Positions 22,664 to 34,330 of a stretch of 64,000 bases of DNA are shown one piece after another; within the stretch, counting starts at the first letter, position 1, and each line of letters starts with the position of its first letter. Source of the DNA: Excoecaria cochinchinensis (lineage: Eukaryota > Streptophyta > Magnoliopsida > Malpighiales > Euphorbiaceae). Below the pieces are notes generated by a model. The model saw only the letters and a list, made by a program, of their open reading frames with translations. It did no database searches and was not told the DNA's origin. The stretch spans positions 2,101,501 through 2,165,500 of the forward strand of contig CANTUQ010000102.1 of the NCBI GenBank assembly GCA_947683425.1, given 5' to 3'. A program made the position numbers and the translations under genes.

Positions 22664-24130
22664 CTCCGGATTTTCACTAGAAAAGGGTTCCAAAATTTTT
22701 GAAGAGGGGAAACTCTGCCCAAATTCAAGCATATTTTCTCTCTCTTCCAGCAAACACATTTCATAAAGAAATCTCTTTCAAAAGAGGATCAAAATCCATC
22801 AAAAGGAACTAAAAACTAATTAGTTTTCCATAGATTTTGATTCCAAAGACAATCTTTTGAAGGGTTGAGGAGGAAATAATCTGTTTTCCTTTTTTAATCC
22901 TTCATCTTGCTTTTCGTGGAACACGCGGGGCTCTAATCAATACAAGAAACTCACCCAAAGCGATTATCTGAGGGTAAATATTCCGGATTCCTTCTTCATA
23001 TCATTTCATATTTATTCTTTATTTGTTGATTCTTTCAATTTTGTCATCATTCTTCTTTATTTTGACTCTCCTTACATGATTTTATGATAAAACCTCCTTT
23101 TTGGCTTTAAAAGGAGTTTTCTTTTTCTGTTTTTTCGGAGACAGTGGTGACCGACGGGTCATCTCCATCACCGACGCCCGTCGGTCACCCCACCTACAGA
23201 CGCCCCTTCTTGAGTGACAGACGGACATGTCGGTTATCTTGACTGACGCCTGTCGGTCACCTAAGAAAGGCCGTCGGTGGTTTCTGTCTCTACCTTTTTA
23301 AATCATTTTCCATCTTTTTCAAGTCCTTTTGGCTTCCTATATATTAATTTTATGTATATTAACATCTTTTAACTTTCTATGAGTGTATATTGATGCTCTT
23401 GGACTATCCCGAGCTTGAGCGGCTATCTACCATATTCGGAGGATTTCGTCCGGTTTAGTTTCCTAACCCTCTCGATTATTTCCTTCATTTATTATTCATT
23501 GATTATTTTATGTATATGGATATACTCTTTTCATATCTAGTTAATGTATAAAAATGACTCAATGTTTTATATTCAATAAAATGAGGTTTACACAAAAGCA
23601 AGGGTCCAATGCCCTATTTTTATCCGATAAAAATCATCACAAATAAAAATATCCAATTTTGATAATGATGCATGCGAGGACCAAAGTCCCTAAAATAAAC
23701 AATGCCCCGATTCGTTTATGTGTCGCACATTTACAAAGGGAGTTGTATTCCGCTCCTTGTATTATTATAATTTACCGCCTTTTGATATTTACTTGCTCAT
23801 TTACGGCTTTCCAAATGTGAATAAATGCGCCTTTAATCAATTGCATCGTGTGGAGAGAGAGCGAATCAATGATAATTAAAATTTGATCATAAAATAATCG
23901 AGGTAGAAATAGATGAGAAATCCCGGACCCAGCTCTGGTCTTTGGGCTCAAAGAGGCTAGAGGTTCACCCTCCAAGACACCTTTTTGTGCCACGAGACTT
24001 TAGCGCCAATCCTAGGCTCCTTAGGGTGAGAGGTTTACCTTCCAAGACCCCTCTGGCTGGCCCAAAATGGATACTAAGCGCAGTCTTAGGCTCTCCGAGG
24101 CGAGAAAAACTTTCCCAATGTTCTATTGGG

Positions 24131-24141
24131 TGGCGACTCCA
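24131..24141 (+). other. Primer-site-like 11-mer in U5 of element B, 3' LTR
   Basis: TGGCGACTCCA after the CCCAAT-GTTCT-ATTGGG hairpin, as in the 5' LTR. Confidence 0.7.
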
Positions 24142-24273
24142 TGAAACCTCCTTGTTGCCCAACATAGACGCACTTGCGATTTATTGCAAGCTGTTTAACG
24201 GACCCACAAATGCCCCGATCGCCCTCAAGCGGGCAGTCCCATGGGCGGCCGCGGGGATCCGGCGCGCGTCATA

Positions 24274-24612
24274 GCAGCCTTGCTAAGATTGGGTGCCTCA
24301 TCAAGGTGAAAACCGAAAAAAGGCATCCTGGACAAAACTTAGAGGCTCAAGAGAAAATGTCAAATCAAGAAAACCCGAGAGGGCTGATTGATAATATGAG
24401 TTTGATGCTGTTAAGATCTGATCTGAGATTAGTTGTAGTTTCGCATTGTAAATCCATTACAAATGTTGATTATGTATGGAGAAATCATATCGAAATGTAC
24501 ATAATTTTGCAAAAAGGAATAAAACAGAAATCATTCAGATCACATATTCATTATTTTTCAGTTCTTTTAAAAAGAAAAACAATGCTCACTACAGAATGTA
24601 TGTAAATCTAAA
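24274..24612 (+). other. 3' untranslated fragment of an older Tat-type element (D)
   Basis: Begins right after B's LTR. It contains a GGTGAAAACC string of the kind repeated in Tat 3' regions and a block with GAGAGGGCTGATTGATAA that recurs in element F at about 49935. No coding region. Confidence 0.55.
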
Positions 24613-25972
24613 CTATGCTCTATTGCTGCTCTTGCCGGCCAAATGCCTAAGCCGGTGGGTCCTGTTGTCAACAGCAGGGCTAAGCACCCATCTCTTGTAA
24701 GCACTAGTAGAAGTAGTGGAGTAGTCTCTAATTGAAGGTAGGATGGTCCTCATCGACAGTCTTGTCCAGAGATCGTGATATCTAGATGTGAAGGCTGGAG
24801 ATAAGACACCTCCCTGGAAAGCTAATGGGAGCCTCACAACATCTTGAGCCACCCCAAACTGTCGGGTACAATGAGCAGTGATATAAAAAGTAGCCTCATG
24901 TAGTCCACAAACCGGAACACATCCTGAGGAACCATCGGTGGTCACAGTAGTAAGGTGGAGCCTCGGGCTCGTAAAACTAATATCCTCGTCTGCCATCTCG
25001 CTAAATTGAGCAACACCCTCGTCGGGAGAGGCAAAAGAACATAACTGCTATTAGGGTAAGAAATGCCTCAGTGAATACTGGCCAATCTCCCTGGGAGGAG
25101 GCTCTAATAAAAGTTTCAGCTTCTCCTGTAGCCAAATCTGCGAGAAAAAAAAAAGATAATAATGAAAAATAATATTAAAATAAGAAAGAAAAAGAATTAA
25201 GAAAAAAGTCATTGGAATGGGTAGGGTCCACTCCAGGCAAAAATCAGACATAGGGTCATGTGAAAATGCGAAAGGATGCATTTCCCGCCAAGAAAAGGTA
25301 ATGTAAAAATCTACAAGGGACGAACTATCTTTTAAAATAATGACATACCTGGAGTAATAAGGGGCTATCAGTGAAGGCAACAGTGGGATCAACACAGACA
25401 TAATCTAAGCCCAAGATGGTCTCAGCAAGAATCAAGGGAAAAGGGGTAAATTCGCAGTGAAAATCATCTACAACCTTGAACAATCGGAGATCACCGGTCA
25501 GCTCATCTGCAGTCACAGTCAGATACCTCATGAAGCAAAATAAAAGAATGACACCAGCTTGTAGCGGAAGAACATCAAAAAAGTGCTCCAGAGCCTCAAT
25601 CAGTGGTGCCAAAGCAAAGGTAGCGCCTAAAGGAACTAGCCTCATAGCAATAGATGGAGGGATGCCTAATGCCAGTGCGATGTCCCTCATCTGAGTCAAG
25701 CCACAACGCGAAATGCAGGGCAATATGTCGAGAGGAAACCATGCTCCAATGATCGCAGCAAACTCTTCGGGCAGGGGGCATAATTCTTAGTAGGTTGACC
25801 TAAAAATGTGAAAACGAGGGTCCTAGAAGCGGACTGCGGCCAGAAGAAGGTTTTGGTCTATCCTAACTCTTGTCAGCAATTTCAAGCCAGAAAGTGGGGT
25901 TAGGAATGTATTTTCCCAAGTTTGGGGGTTGTCCAGAACTCGGTACATCTTAGTGAGATCAGATGAGTACAT
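24613..25972 (-). pseudogene. Two-exon antisense gene remnant, DUF7745-like by eye
   Basis: Minus strand. Exon 1 starts at ATG 25972 (MYSSDLTKMYRVLDNP) and ends at 25349. A GT-AG intron follows (25348-25138), and exon 2 runs from 25137 to the stop at 24613. The frame is continuous across the junction: SPLLLQ joins IWLQEKLKLLLEPP. Four stops break it, TAG 25825-25823, TAA 25789-25787 and the adjacent TAA and TAG at 25053-25048. Blocks such as FxDPRFHIF, CPLPEEFAAIIGAWFP, LALGIPP, LAETILGLDY and TAHCTRQFGVAQD remind me of the plant DUF7745 proteins often carried by, or near, Tat elements. I recognise this from memory only. It lies antisense to the surrounding plus-strand Tat pieces, as extra ORFs of this lineage often do. 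Function unknown. Confidence 0.62.
25138..25348 (-). other. Intron of the antisense gene
   Basis: 211 bp. Donor CTCCAG|GTATGT, acceptor TTTTTTCTCGCAG|ATTTGG with a strong pyrimidine tract. Part of it (25201-25330 on the plus strand) resembles 50386-50515 in F's 3' region, so Tat 3' untranslated sequence forms the intron. Confidence 0.7.
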
Positions 25973-27216
25973 TCTCTATATATTGCGGCTAAAAATCAAA
26001 AGTAATAAGAAAAAGAAAGGAAGAAAAGAGGTAAAAACCTGAGAAAGGAAGCTCTATTTGAAGTCCAGGATGAAGAATGCATGAATCCCAAGGAAAGCAT
26101 GAGCTTTTAAAGCAAATCATGTGGGACGGGCTACCCGTCTCTCGGTCTACCGATGGCATGCCCATCGGTCAACCTTTTGGCCACCTTTTTGGATTTTCAT
26201 CCGCATCTCCCATGCATTTTCACGTGCATAAAATATCTTTTTTTGCATATTTCCTTTGTTTTTTATTTTACAGAGGAAAAAATTTGACGGAGAGACATAC
26301 TGGGGAAATTAGAGGCAAAATGTTCAGGGAGTATTTGTATTTTCAAAATTTTTTGAAGAAGGAGGGAAAGAAGAAAAGAAGAAAAATGGGAATTTTAAGC
26401 GACCGATGGGGTGCCCGTCACTCGGTACTCCGACGGAGGGTGCGCGGCTGTGCACACCTTCAGTCTTCCTTTTCTCTTCTTCTTCCTTCTTTCTCGTGGA
26501 CCGATGCCACCCCACGGTTTGTTCCCCTTTTCTCACTCATTTCTCACCCATTTTGCGTACCACTTGCGCCAAAACGATCCTTGCACCCTCACACACATTT
26601 AGAGCTATCTTTTTTGCAAATTCATCAAGTTTTTTTTTAGTGCATTTTGTCGACTACCAGGTTAGCTTATGATCTTTTTCTACTTCTTTTTTCTTCTTTT
26701 TGGGTAAACTTTCATTTAAAAATGCATGATAATTGTGTACTCTTGAAATGTAAGACTAAATTTTGTCCATTTATTTTTGGCATTTTTTGGGACTGCATGC
26801 ATTGACTACTAAGTGTAACCATGTTAACAAATAATATAGAAGCGAATAATGAACAAAAGGGGAAGAGTAATGGACTTGTGAACATGCCCCCATCTGACTG
26901 AAATTTGAGGACCAAGCTAGACTAAATTGGACGTTTAATCACCGTGTAGAATAAGTGCACAAATAAAATTATTGCTTGGGGCCTGAGGCTTGTCCCGCTA
27001 TTTTGTGTTTTTATGCAGGGAGTTGGGCACATCCTTGTTGGGATGCTGCCCAAATTTTTAATTTTCTGGGTAGGCACATCCTTGTCGGGATGCTGCTGAA
27101 ATTTTTAGTAGGCATATTTTAGACGACATGCTGCCGGAATTTCCATAATTTTGAAATGTGATTGAGTTTACTTGCGACTTTTTACTCGAGGCTAATTCTT
27201 TTATTTTCTTTATACG
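25973..27216. other. AT-rich stretch with GC-rich inverted repeats, no gene
   Basis: Contains GACGGG-CTA-CCCGTC and ACCGATGG-CATG-CCCATCGGT (about 26128-26170) and related strings near 26400-26450. On the minus strand a TTTAAAAG about 130 bp upstream of the antisense ATG could be its TATA box. Short ORFs here run on both strands and I do not support any. Confidence 0.45.
27026..27140 (+). repeat. Three copies of a short repeat around GGCACATCCTTG
   Basis: GGGCACATCCTTGTTGGGATGCTGC, then a close copy about 46 bp later, then a degenerate third. Lies shortly before the Athila-type ORF. Confidence 0.6.
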
Positions 27217-27901
27217 ATGCCTCCACGACGTAACATCCCTGAGGATCAGGCTAAGCCTCAGGCTCCTGGATGAATGAGCGACGAGGCCAAGAGGAGTTTT
27301 TAGGCTTTGGCACGAGTACAGTTTCGGGCCAGCTGCTTCATCTCTAGGCCATTTCTGCAGAGCATGGGGATGCTCGAGGAGGTCAATACCCTTATAGGAG
27401 CAGTAGGATGGACAGAGTTTCTGTGGCCCTCTTTCTAGACCTATCTCGAGGTTGCTAGGGAGTTCCTAGCCACTCTTCATTACGGGGGGTTTCAGAGATC
27501 AGATACAGAGGACGGTGTTATCCAGTTTTGGGTCAGAGGGATCCACTATAGCATCACACGCTAGACATTTGCTTAGGCCATGGGTGTAACATCCCAAAAA
27601 GTAGCCTAGTGAAATTGCAAGAGTAATTGAGTAATTAATGGCATTTGGTAATTGTACAAGTGAAATTGGAAATAAATAGGGACTTAATTGAAGGAGAATT
27701 TAAGTGATTAAGAGAATAATTTATTTTAGTGACTAAGTGGATTTATTCCAAGGACCAAAGTGTTAAAAAGCCAAAGATTTATTAAGTTTACCCTATAGGA
27801 GTGTGACACACAGCTTGGTAGTTGAGAGCAATTAATGAGAAAAGAAAGGAAGAAAGGAGGAGAGAGGAAAGGGAAAAATCTGATTTTTCCTTGCTCTTGG
27901 T

Positions 27902-27943
27902 TTCTTCTTCTTCTTCTTCTTCTTCTTCTTCTTCTTCTTCTTT
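27902..27943. repeat. (TTC)n microsatellite
   Basis: About 13 TTC/CTT units within the solo LTR. They generate false Arg-rich and Leu-rich ORFs. Confidence 0.95.
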
Positions 27944-28599
27944 TCATTTCTTGCTCTAACTTCCTCATTCCATGGTGTTCTTCAAGCTTTAAGTTAGATT
28001 TTATGAGATTAAGAGCTGGTTTCAAGAGATAAGTTTGGTTGTTTAAATTTATCCCCGTTTTGCTTTGATTTCCAGTTTTGGGTTTTGGGATGATGAGATT
28101 GTTTTGGGTTAAATTTTGCAAGAATCTGAAGATAAGAGGAAGAGCAAGGGTAAAGAGAAAGTGGTATCTTGAAGAAGAGTGGATTTTGAAGCTTCAAGAG
28201 GTTTGGGAGTCATTTTACCCTCTTTCTCGGATTTGATATTTGAGTGTATGAATTTCTGAAAATTGAATGTTATTTATGTTTAAATGCATGTTCTTGATTG
28301 AGTTGAGTTGTTGGGTTGCAATGTTAGAGTTGTAGGGATATGTGTGTGAAGTATAAAGGAAATTGCATAATTAGTGCAAATTCTAGTTTTAATATCTTTG
28401 CGCTTCTTTAGGTGTTTCAAGCTTAAATTCTTGTTTATAATTAGTGTAAATTGAGTGTACTATGATTAATGACATGTTTTTGAATGTATTTGAGTGATGG
28501 ATTATCATGGTATTGCTTGAATGAGTGGTTTGGAGATGTTGGGTTTGGAGTGAATTGCAGGAAAGAGGAATTTTGGGTGAAATCTCGCTTCTATTGCGA

Positions 28600-28930
28600 G
28601 CGCTGAGGAGCCCTCTGTCACGAGCATGACTTTTGTCATGAGTGCAACAGAGAGCTCGGTAGGTCAAACTTTTGTGGAGCCGAGCCCATCTCGAGCGTGC
28701 TCCTGAGCGCGAACGCGATGAGGCCAGTGTCCGGTCTTTGTCACGAGGGCGACAGAGCTCGGTAGGCTGAGCTTCCATTAAATCGAGCTCCATCGTAAGC
28801 GTGCCTTCGAGCACGATTGCGATGAAACTAATGTCTGGTCTCTGTCGCGAGCACGACAGAGACCCTTCCTACTTGCCTTTTGCGAGTGCCAGTGTGCTGC
28901 GTATGCAACGTGGGGCGAGTTTCGCCCTTA
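28600..28930. repeat. GC-rich near-palindrome cluster in the solo LTR
   Basis: Repeated strings such as TGTCACGAGCATGAC, TGTCACGAGGGCGACA and TGTCGCGAGCACGACA, with GAGCTCGGTAGG recurring about 100 bp apart. It lies about 1.0-1.3 kb into the LTR, the same relative place as the cluster in element C. Confidence 0.65.
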
Positions 28931-31244
28931 CCGCGAGCGTGACTCTGCCCTGTTCTTTGATATGGGTTTTCTTGCTACACTTTGCATGATTTCTCGCTAT
29001 TGTCTAGTGCTAGATTTAATGATGACTCTTGTATATTTGTTATGCATATGCAATGGATTATGCATTCAGTGTAGTGTTTTGTTTCTGATAGATGTTCAAT
29101 TAAGTGATATGTTGAGAGTGTGTGAGTTGCCTGAATGGTCATAGTAGTGGATAGATAAGCATGCTTATAAAGGGCTAGTGATTTTGTAGCTGCTAGTGTC
29201 TGACCCCATTTGGGTCTAGTGTTTGATACCTTCGGGTATCTAAAAGTTTTTCCTTAAAATGTTTCGAGGCTTCGGTCTTTAGTGTTTGATACTGTTCGCA
29301 GTATCTAGTGTACCCGTATCCACCACCAGTGTAAATTCAGGCTAGTGTATTGTGATTGTTGTATCAATATGTGCATTTGTGTATGATGATTTTGGCTTAT
29401 GGGTATGAATATGGTTTAGCGATGAATATGATTTATATATGCTTGCATTATAGTATTTGCATGTGAATGTTAGCTTTATGATTTGGCTTTTACGTCTTAT
29501 GTGCTTGATGATCTTGTGACTTCAATAGAAGTCTTTTGTTTCTGTTTTCTTCCCATTGAGCCTTCGCTTAGTATGGGTGTTTTCACATATTAGTTGTAGG
29601 TTCGGTTCGGAGTCGGGCATCTGCAGGTCAGCCACTAGGAGTTAGAGTTGATTTCTTATTGTACCCTGCTCCTATATTTATTTTTTTTGCCTATGCTTTT
29701 GTATAGAACATTTTGGTATATGTATATGTAAATGTTATAAGAATCCTTTTGTAATTGTATAGTTTTAATATCTTTTCACTTTGTAAAGAATATTTCTGTA
29801 AATGTATATTTCAGTATTTATGTATTATATTGTAAGTTTTCTCAAAATATTTATTTCTATCTTAATTGTTATAATTTATTGCTTCCGCTATTACATTATT
29901 ACGTATGTATCTTTTGTCCCTGCGTGTGTGGTGCTTTGGTATCCTTCCAAAGGGGGTATCGGGGTGTTACAATGGGGCTCCCTCATGGAGGGAATGTGAT
30001 GATACCCTAGAGGGCCATTCGGAGGCAGTATTGGGACGCCATAGCCATGCCAGGGGTACCATATGATCATGACATAGTGAAGAGCACGGTGCTCTCATCT
30101 CAGGCGCTACGATATATGCACAAGGTCTTCTCTAGTTCATACCTGGGTCGGGCAGGTAACCCGGGGTTGGTGAATGGGGCCAAAATTTGGAGCTTGTGGG
30201 CGATGGTAGCAGGTTGACACCTTAATATTAGCCATGAGATAGTGGCTAACTTGCTCAGGATCTCATGGGGGACAGCCCCTATTATATGGGCCCGCGGGGT
30301 GGTCACCAGATTGCTTCTACACTTGGGAGTTGACCCTGATAGCTATGGGCCTCCACTAGATGAAGATATTTTTATGGATGCCACAGCAGCTCAGACTATG
30401 GGCATGATTGCTCCAGTGCATGGTTGCCCAGAGGAGTTCCGGTTACTTACTATGGAGGAGATTCGACGATTGTTTAACTTGCCTTTGATCCAACAATAGG
30501 GGGTGGCCTAGGAGGAGCAGCCTCCGCAGCAACCTTAGTATCAGGAGCATCAGCCGCCACAGCCACCTCCATAGCCGCCTCAGCCAGAGGACAGCCACCT
30601 CAGACTCCATTTGACATGGGTATCGAGTTTAGCGTGGATGACTTGCTGAACACCCCTCCATCACAGAGAGCACAGAGCCTCACTCCACCTCCACCATCGC
30701 AGGTCAGCATTTCAAGCTTCGAGAGACCGTAAGGTTCCACCCCTACAGTAGGCCAGGACACCCAAGGGCATTCACCTCTATAGCACCTCCACCAGAGCAC
30801 AGGGCAAAGCCAGCACGTCCTAGTCCATCTCTAGCTCCACAGCTAGCCCAGCCTGATTTCATTGCTGCTATGACCGCCGCTCTCACCGCTATGGAGCGTC
30901 GGTAGGAAGAGAGAGATTAGGTCCTGCTTGAGCAGCTCGATCGGCAGGAGGAGACAGATTGGGTCCTACTTGAGCATCTAGGCCAGTAGGAGAGGATCTT
31001 AGAGGAGTAGGGGAGGCTCATAGAGGAGTTGAGGCATAGTTTGGGTGCCTCACAGGCTACAGCGACCCAGAGGGTGGATGAGGCCATCTAGATGGTTGAT
31101 AAGTCCGTCACTTCTCTCAAATTCTGGATAGAGGTGTTAGAGGGTACCATACCGATCATATCTGCATCTACCAGGGAGTTCAAGTAGCAGATGGAGACCA
31201 GACTCACATGTATCAGGGATGCAGCTGGACACCAGACCACGAGA

Positions 31245-32617
31245 CTCCGAGTGACGCCCGTCGGTGGAGGATTTGCAGTGCTTTTTCACGGGATTCTCCC
31301 AAATTTTCCAAAGATTTCAAAATCTTTTTCCAAGATTTTTTAGGGATTTCCAAATCTTTGCAAATATTTTCAAATTTCGGATTTGATTTTTGAAATATTC
31401 TGCAAATCACTCAGTTTTGATTTTGATTTCATAAATCTTTTTCAAATTCAAATTTAATATTAAAAAGAATTTGAATTATTTTTCTTAACCTATAAATAGG
31501 GAGTTAAGGATCATTATCCAAGGTTAGGAATTTTCATCAAACACTAGAGATTTCTTACTAGAATTCCGAGAAGAGTTTTTTTATTATTTTTCATCAAGAA
31601 TTTTCATCAAATCTAATCCGAGAAAACGAAATCAGTTCGTTCTTACTCGATTTAACCCTCTTTTTTTAGCATTTATAATTGTTAAAAAATATCGAGAAGG
31701 AAAAATATAATTTTATTTTCTTGATCTAATTTTGAAAACACAATATTGCAGTAAAAACTTCTCGAAATTGCACATTGTCGATTAATCCTTATGGAATTCA
31801 AGGGCAGAAGTCACGCGACGTTTGCCTTTAGAAGGTAATATTTTGAGGGTAAATATCTCTAGATCAATCTCTAGTTCAATTTTTGTTTCATATTAATTTA
31901 TTTGTACCCAATCGCGCGAAATGGTAATATTAGTTGCAAAAATTGGTTTTTAATCAGAATTTTTGTCTTTTTCTAATCCAGGGATGACCGACGGGCTTAG
32001 GGTCCACTGACGGCCGTCGCGGAACTCCGCCTTTACCGGTCGGTCAGCCCAAGGACAGCCATCGCTCGTACGATGTGGGCCATCCTTGGGCCTTTCCTTT
32101 CTTATTTTTACCCTTTTTATCCCTTTTAATCCTTATTCTTCCTTATTTTCTATAATGAATTTTTATAGATTTCTCATCTTTATGCATTTCATCATTTTTA
32201 TTGTTTAATTATTTCACTAACATGCTCTTTGTTTGTTTTTTATGAGTTTAACTATTTTCCTTGGATTTGGGGTGTTAAAAATGGTGAACGCTGAGATGAT
32301 TTGAGGACATTACTTGGGTTTATTTTCTTTACCCTATTTTCTTTTAGTTTATTTTTATTTTCAATTTATTGTAAATATTATTTTGAGCTCGCTAATGTAA
32401 AAATGGCTAAAGATTTCTACAAATAAATGGGATTTTCCTAAATAAAATAGGACCAATATCCTGATTTTTGTCTAAACAAAATAGATATTTTAATATTATT
32501 TTTCTCTAAATATGCATGCAAAGACCAATGTCTTCATCTTTAATCGAATATCCCGCTTTGTGTATGTTTCCCTTTTTTTCCTCATTTACAATGGGGGTTG
32601 TATTTCTAGCAAAGAAA
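31245..32617 (+). repeat. Tat-type LTR fragment, both ends missing
   Basis: Recognised by the order GC-rich inverted repeats (GTGACGCCCGTCGG), TATA box, GAGGGTAAATATCT (31845-31858), further GC-rich inverted repeats (31981-32080) and the U5 string ACAATGGGGGTTGTATT near 32590, shared with the LTRs of F. It lacks the TGTA start and the CACA end. Left and right joins are abrupt. Confidence 0.7.
31491..31500 (+). promoter_or_regulatory. TATA box in the Tat LTR fragment
   Basis: TATAAATAGG, 354 bp before the leader motif. Confidence 0.65.
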
Positions 32618-33833
32618 AGTTTGTGTGAAAATTCACAAGGGATACATTACCTTCAATAAATAACTTTCAATACTCAAAGCGATAAGGCGGTCCTAATAAC
32701 CACTTTTTAGGCAAATAGTGCATAATACAGGACAACAGTCAGAATCCTAGGGCCAAAATGTTGTACAACTCATAGCAAAAGGCGCATGCTCATTGACTGG
32801 GGCAAAGATACACACCGAATGGTTCTCTATGAAAAGATTATGGGTCAAAATTGCTAAGCCAAGATGACATTTCTAGATCCTTGGGGGCATCAGACAATAT
32901 GGGCTGCTAAGTTGTACTCTCAATGAATTCCTTAACCACCTAGGATATGGCCTATCAATTTTTGCATGCATACGCCCTTTGCACAATTACATACAATATC
33001 TCACGTGCATCACGCATGTGTGATCTTTTGCATATTTGCATAACTCTTTGCATCTCACATGCATCGTAGAAGTACAATTTTTTGCTTATTTTTTTGCATA
33101 CATCGTTCCATGTATGCATAGTACCCTACATGCATTCACACGCATGATCCCTCGCACATATCTCGCATACGCAATTTTTGCACTCATCCAGTGTTCATAT
33201 TCCATGCATATATGTCATGCATATAAGGCAAACATTCTGTGTACATAGTTTCTGAATACATAAGACGCATATAAGTCTATGTACATGTTTTGCATGCATA
33301 GTGTCATGCATACATCACATGCGTATAATTTGCACAAAGAGCTATTAGCACATAATCCTTTGCGTATGTTTCTTGTATATAGCCTTCCACGTATATATTT
33401 CACACATGCATGCAAAATCTCTTATATATGTTCTTGTGGACATAACTTTACAAGAAATGTCTAAATAAACCTCACACGCAAAAGTGGGCCAAAGGACAAC
33501 TTTAGCTCAACATCAGCGCTTATTCACGCTGAACAATCAGATCATGATGAAGTCCCCACGGAAAAGGAATCATGTGGATCCACGCCAAAGAGAACATCTA
33601 AAAAAGCAAGCCTATTCATGCACACCATGCTGGGGGCAATTAGGAGGCTCAAAGTCTAAGTATCTCAGCGAGCATCTAAATCTCTCAGTGAGCATCTAAG
33701 CCTCTCAATAAGCATGAATTTTCAAAGTCTCCCTACGAGCACAAAGCCCTCTTAAGAGATATACAGGTCTTTTTAACAAGAAGGTGAAGTTGGATGGCTC
33801 TTCATCAACTCAATCAATGTAAGTTCGCAGAAC
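32618..33833 (+). other. 3' untranslated region of Tat element I, left of the F insertion
   Basis: Starts with GTGTGAAAATTCACAAGGG, matching F at about 50473. No coding region. It continues beyond F at 54159. The left join to the LTR fragment is abrupt, so I's gag-pol is absent from the window. Confidence 0.6.
32960..33440. repeat. Degenerate GCATAC / ATGCAT-rich stretch
   Basis: Dozens of TGCATR, ACGCATG and ATGCAT strings with no fixed period across about 480 bp. CATGCA is the RY core known from plant seed promoters. Overlapping ORFs on both strands follow from the repetition. Confidence 0.6.
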
Positions 33834-34059
33834 GACTCTGTAGACACCGGGTCCTGAGTCAGCCTAGATCGAAGTTACCCAATGATGATAATTGCCTTCA
33901 CAGGCTAAAAAGGTTAAAAGTGATGATTTCCTCGTAAAATTTGCATTTTAGAGTGAAAAATTGAAAAAATATAAAAAATATTTTAAAAATTAATTTTGAA
34001 AAATGGGGGCTTAAAATTATAGTATTTTTAGTCAATTTAAACTTTAAAATAAAAAAAAA

Positions 34060-34330
34060 AATCGGATCGCGAGTGTCGGGCGCGGCAGAGTGCTGGCGCC
34101 TAGCTCGCGGGCCCCCAACGCGCAGGCGCCCAGCGCGCTGGGCGAGAAGAGGCGACGCACAACGTCGCCAATGCTGCGGGTCGCTAAAGGCGTGCGTGCA
34201 GCATTGTGCGCACTGCGCGCCGCACCGTGCGGTTTCCGTTCCTCTGCGCACGAAGTCGCGCAGAGTCGCTGCGTGCGACACCCGTCACTCTATAGCGATG
34301 AGCGTCCCCCCTCCTCCTGGCCGTCGCTAA
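34060..34330. repeat. GC-rich palindrome island in the 5' LTR of F
   Basis: Includes the perfect 18-bp palindrome CGCCCAGCGCGCTGGGCG at 34127-34144. The matching place in the 3' LTR is a different but equally perfect palindrome. Confidence 0.85.

Larger units (their letters stand above)
8863..24273 (+). mobile_element. Element B: Tat/Ogre-like retrotransposon, split by A and C
   Basis: Parts in order: LTR tail, primer site, leader, gag and protease-RT in one frame (10637-14696), then chromovirus C (14697-21574), then B's own 3' untranslated tandem array, polypurine tract and 3' LTR. RNase H and integrase are missing. It is inserted in older Tat-type sequence (from 24274). The target duplication cannot be checked because the left end is off the window. 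Confidence 0.82.
22243..24273 (+). repeat. 3' LTR of element B
   Basis: Starts TGTAAGCACCATGTCCCGGAG and ends GCGCGTCATA (CA mutated to TA). It holds GC-rich inverted repeats (22435-22640 and 23140-23280, for example ACCGACG-CC-CGTCGGT at 23170-23185), a TATA box, the motif GAGGGTAAATATTC at 22970-22983 and the U5 hairpin. The last 850 bp match 8866-9717. No gene. Confidence 0.85.
27585..29971 (+). mobile_element. Solo LTR, chromovirus-like, with target duplication ATGGG
   Basis: Starts TGTAACATCCCAAAAAG and ends GGGGTGTTACA. Flanked by ATGGG at 27580-27584 and 29972-29976. The ends resemble the LTR of element C (same TGTAACA / TGTTACA inverted ends), so a related chromovirus is likely; orientation is inferred from that likeness. 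No internal region remains, as after LTR-LTR recombination. It carries a TTC microsatellite and a GC-rich cluster. ORFs inside it are not supported. Confidence 0.9.
27217..31240 (+). pseudogene. Athila-type extra ORF (putative plant transposon protein), split by a solo LTR
   Basis: Starts at ATG 27217 (MPPRRNIPEDQAKPQAPG). It continues to 27584, is interrupted by the solo LTR, and resumes at 29977 in the same sense (...FA-stop-AMG, then LPHGGNV). The N-terminal part aligns by eye with the ORF of element G at 43012 (ALARVQFRASCFISRPFL against KLATKIIISSRFMSMKTL; IQFWVRGIHY against IQFRVRNIAY). The second part has IANLLRISWGT- and RGVVTRLLLHLGV-like blocks, then a Pro/Gln-rich stretch and a coiled-coil-like tail with LLEQLDRQEE. 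Many stops, mostly TAG where Gln fits. The family resembles the Athila ORF1 / putative plant transposon protein domain. Function is unknown. Confidence 0.68.

Noticed and set aside
27726..28197. Arg-rich and Leu-rich ORFs
   Set aside because: They come from the TTC microsatellite in the solo LTR.
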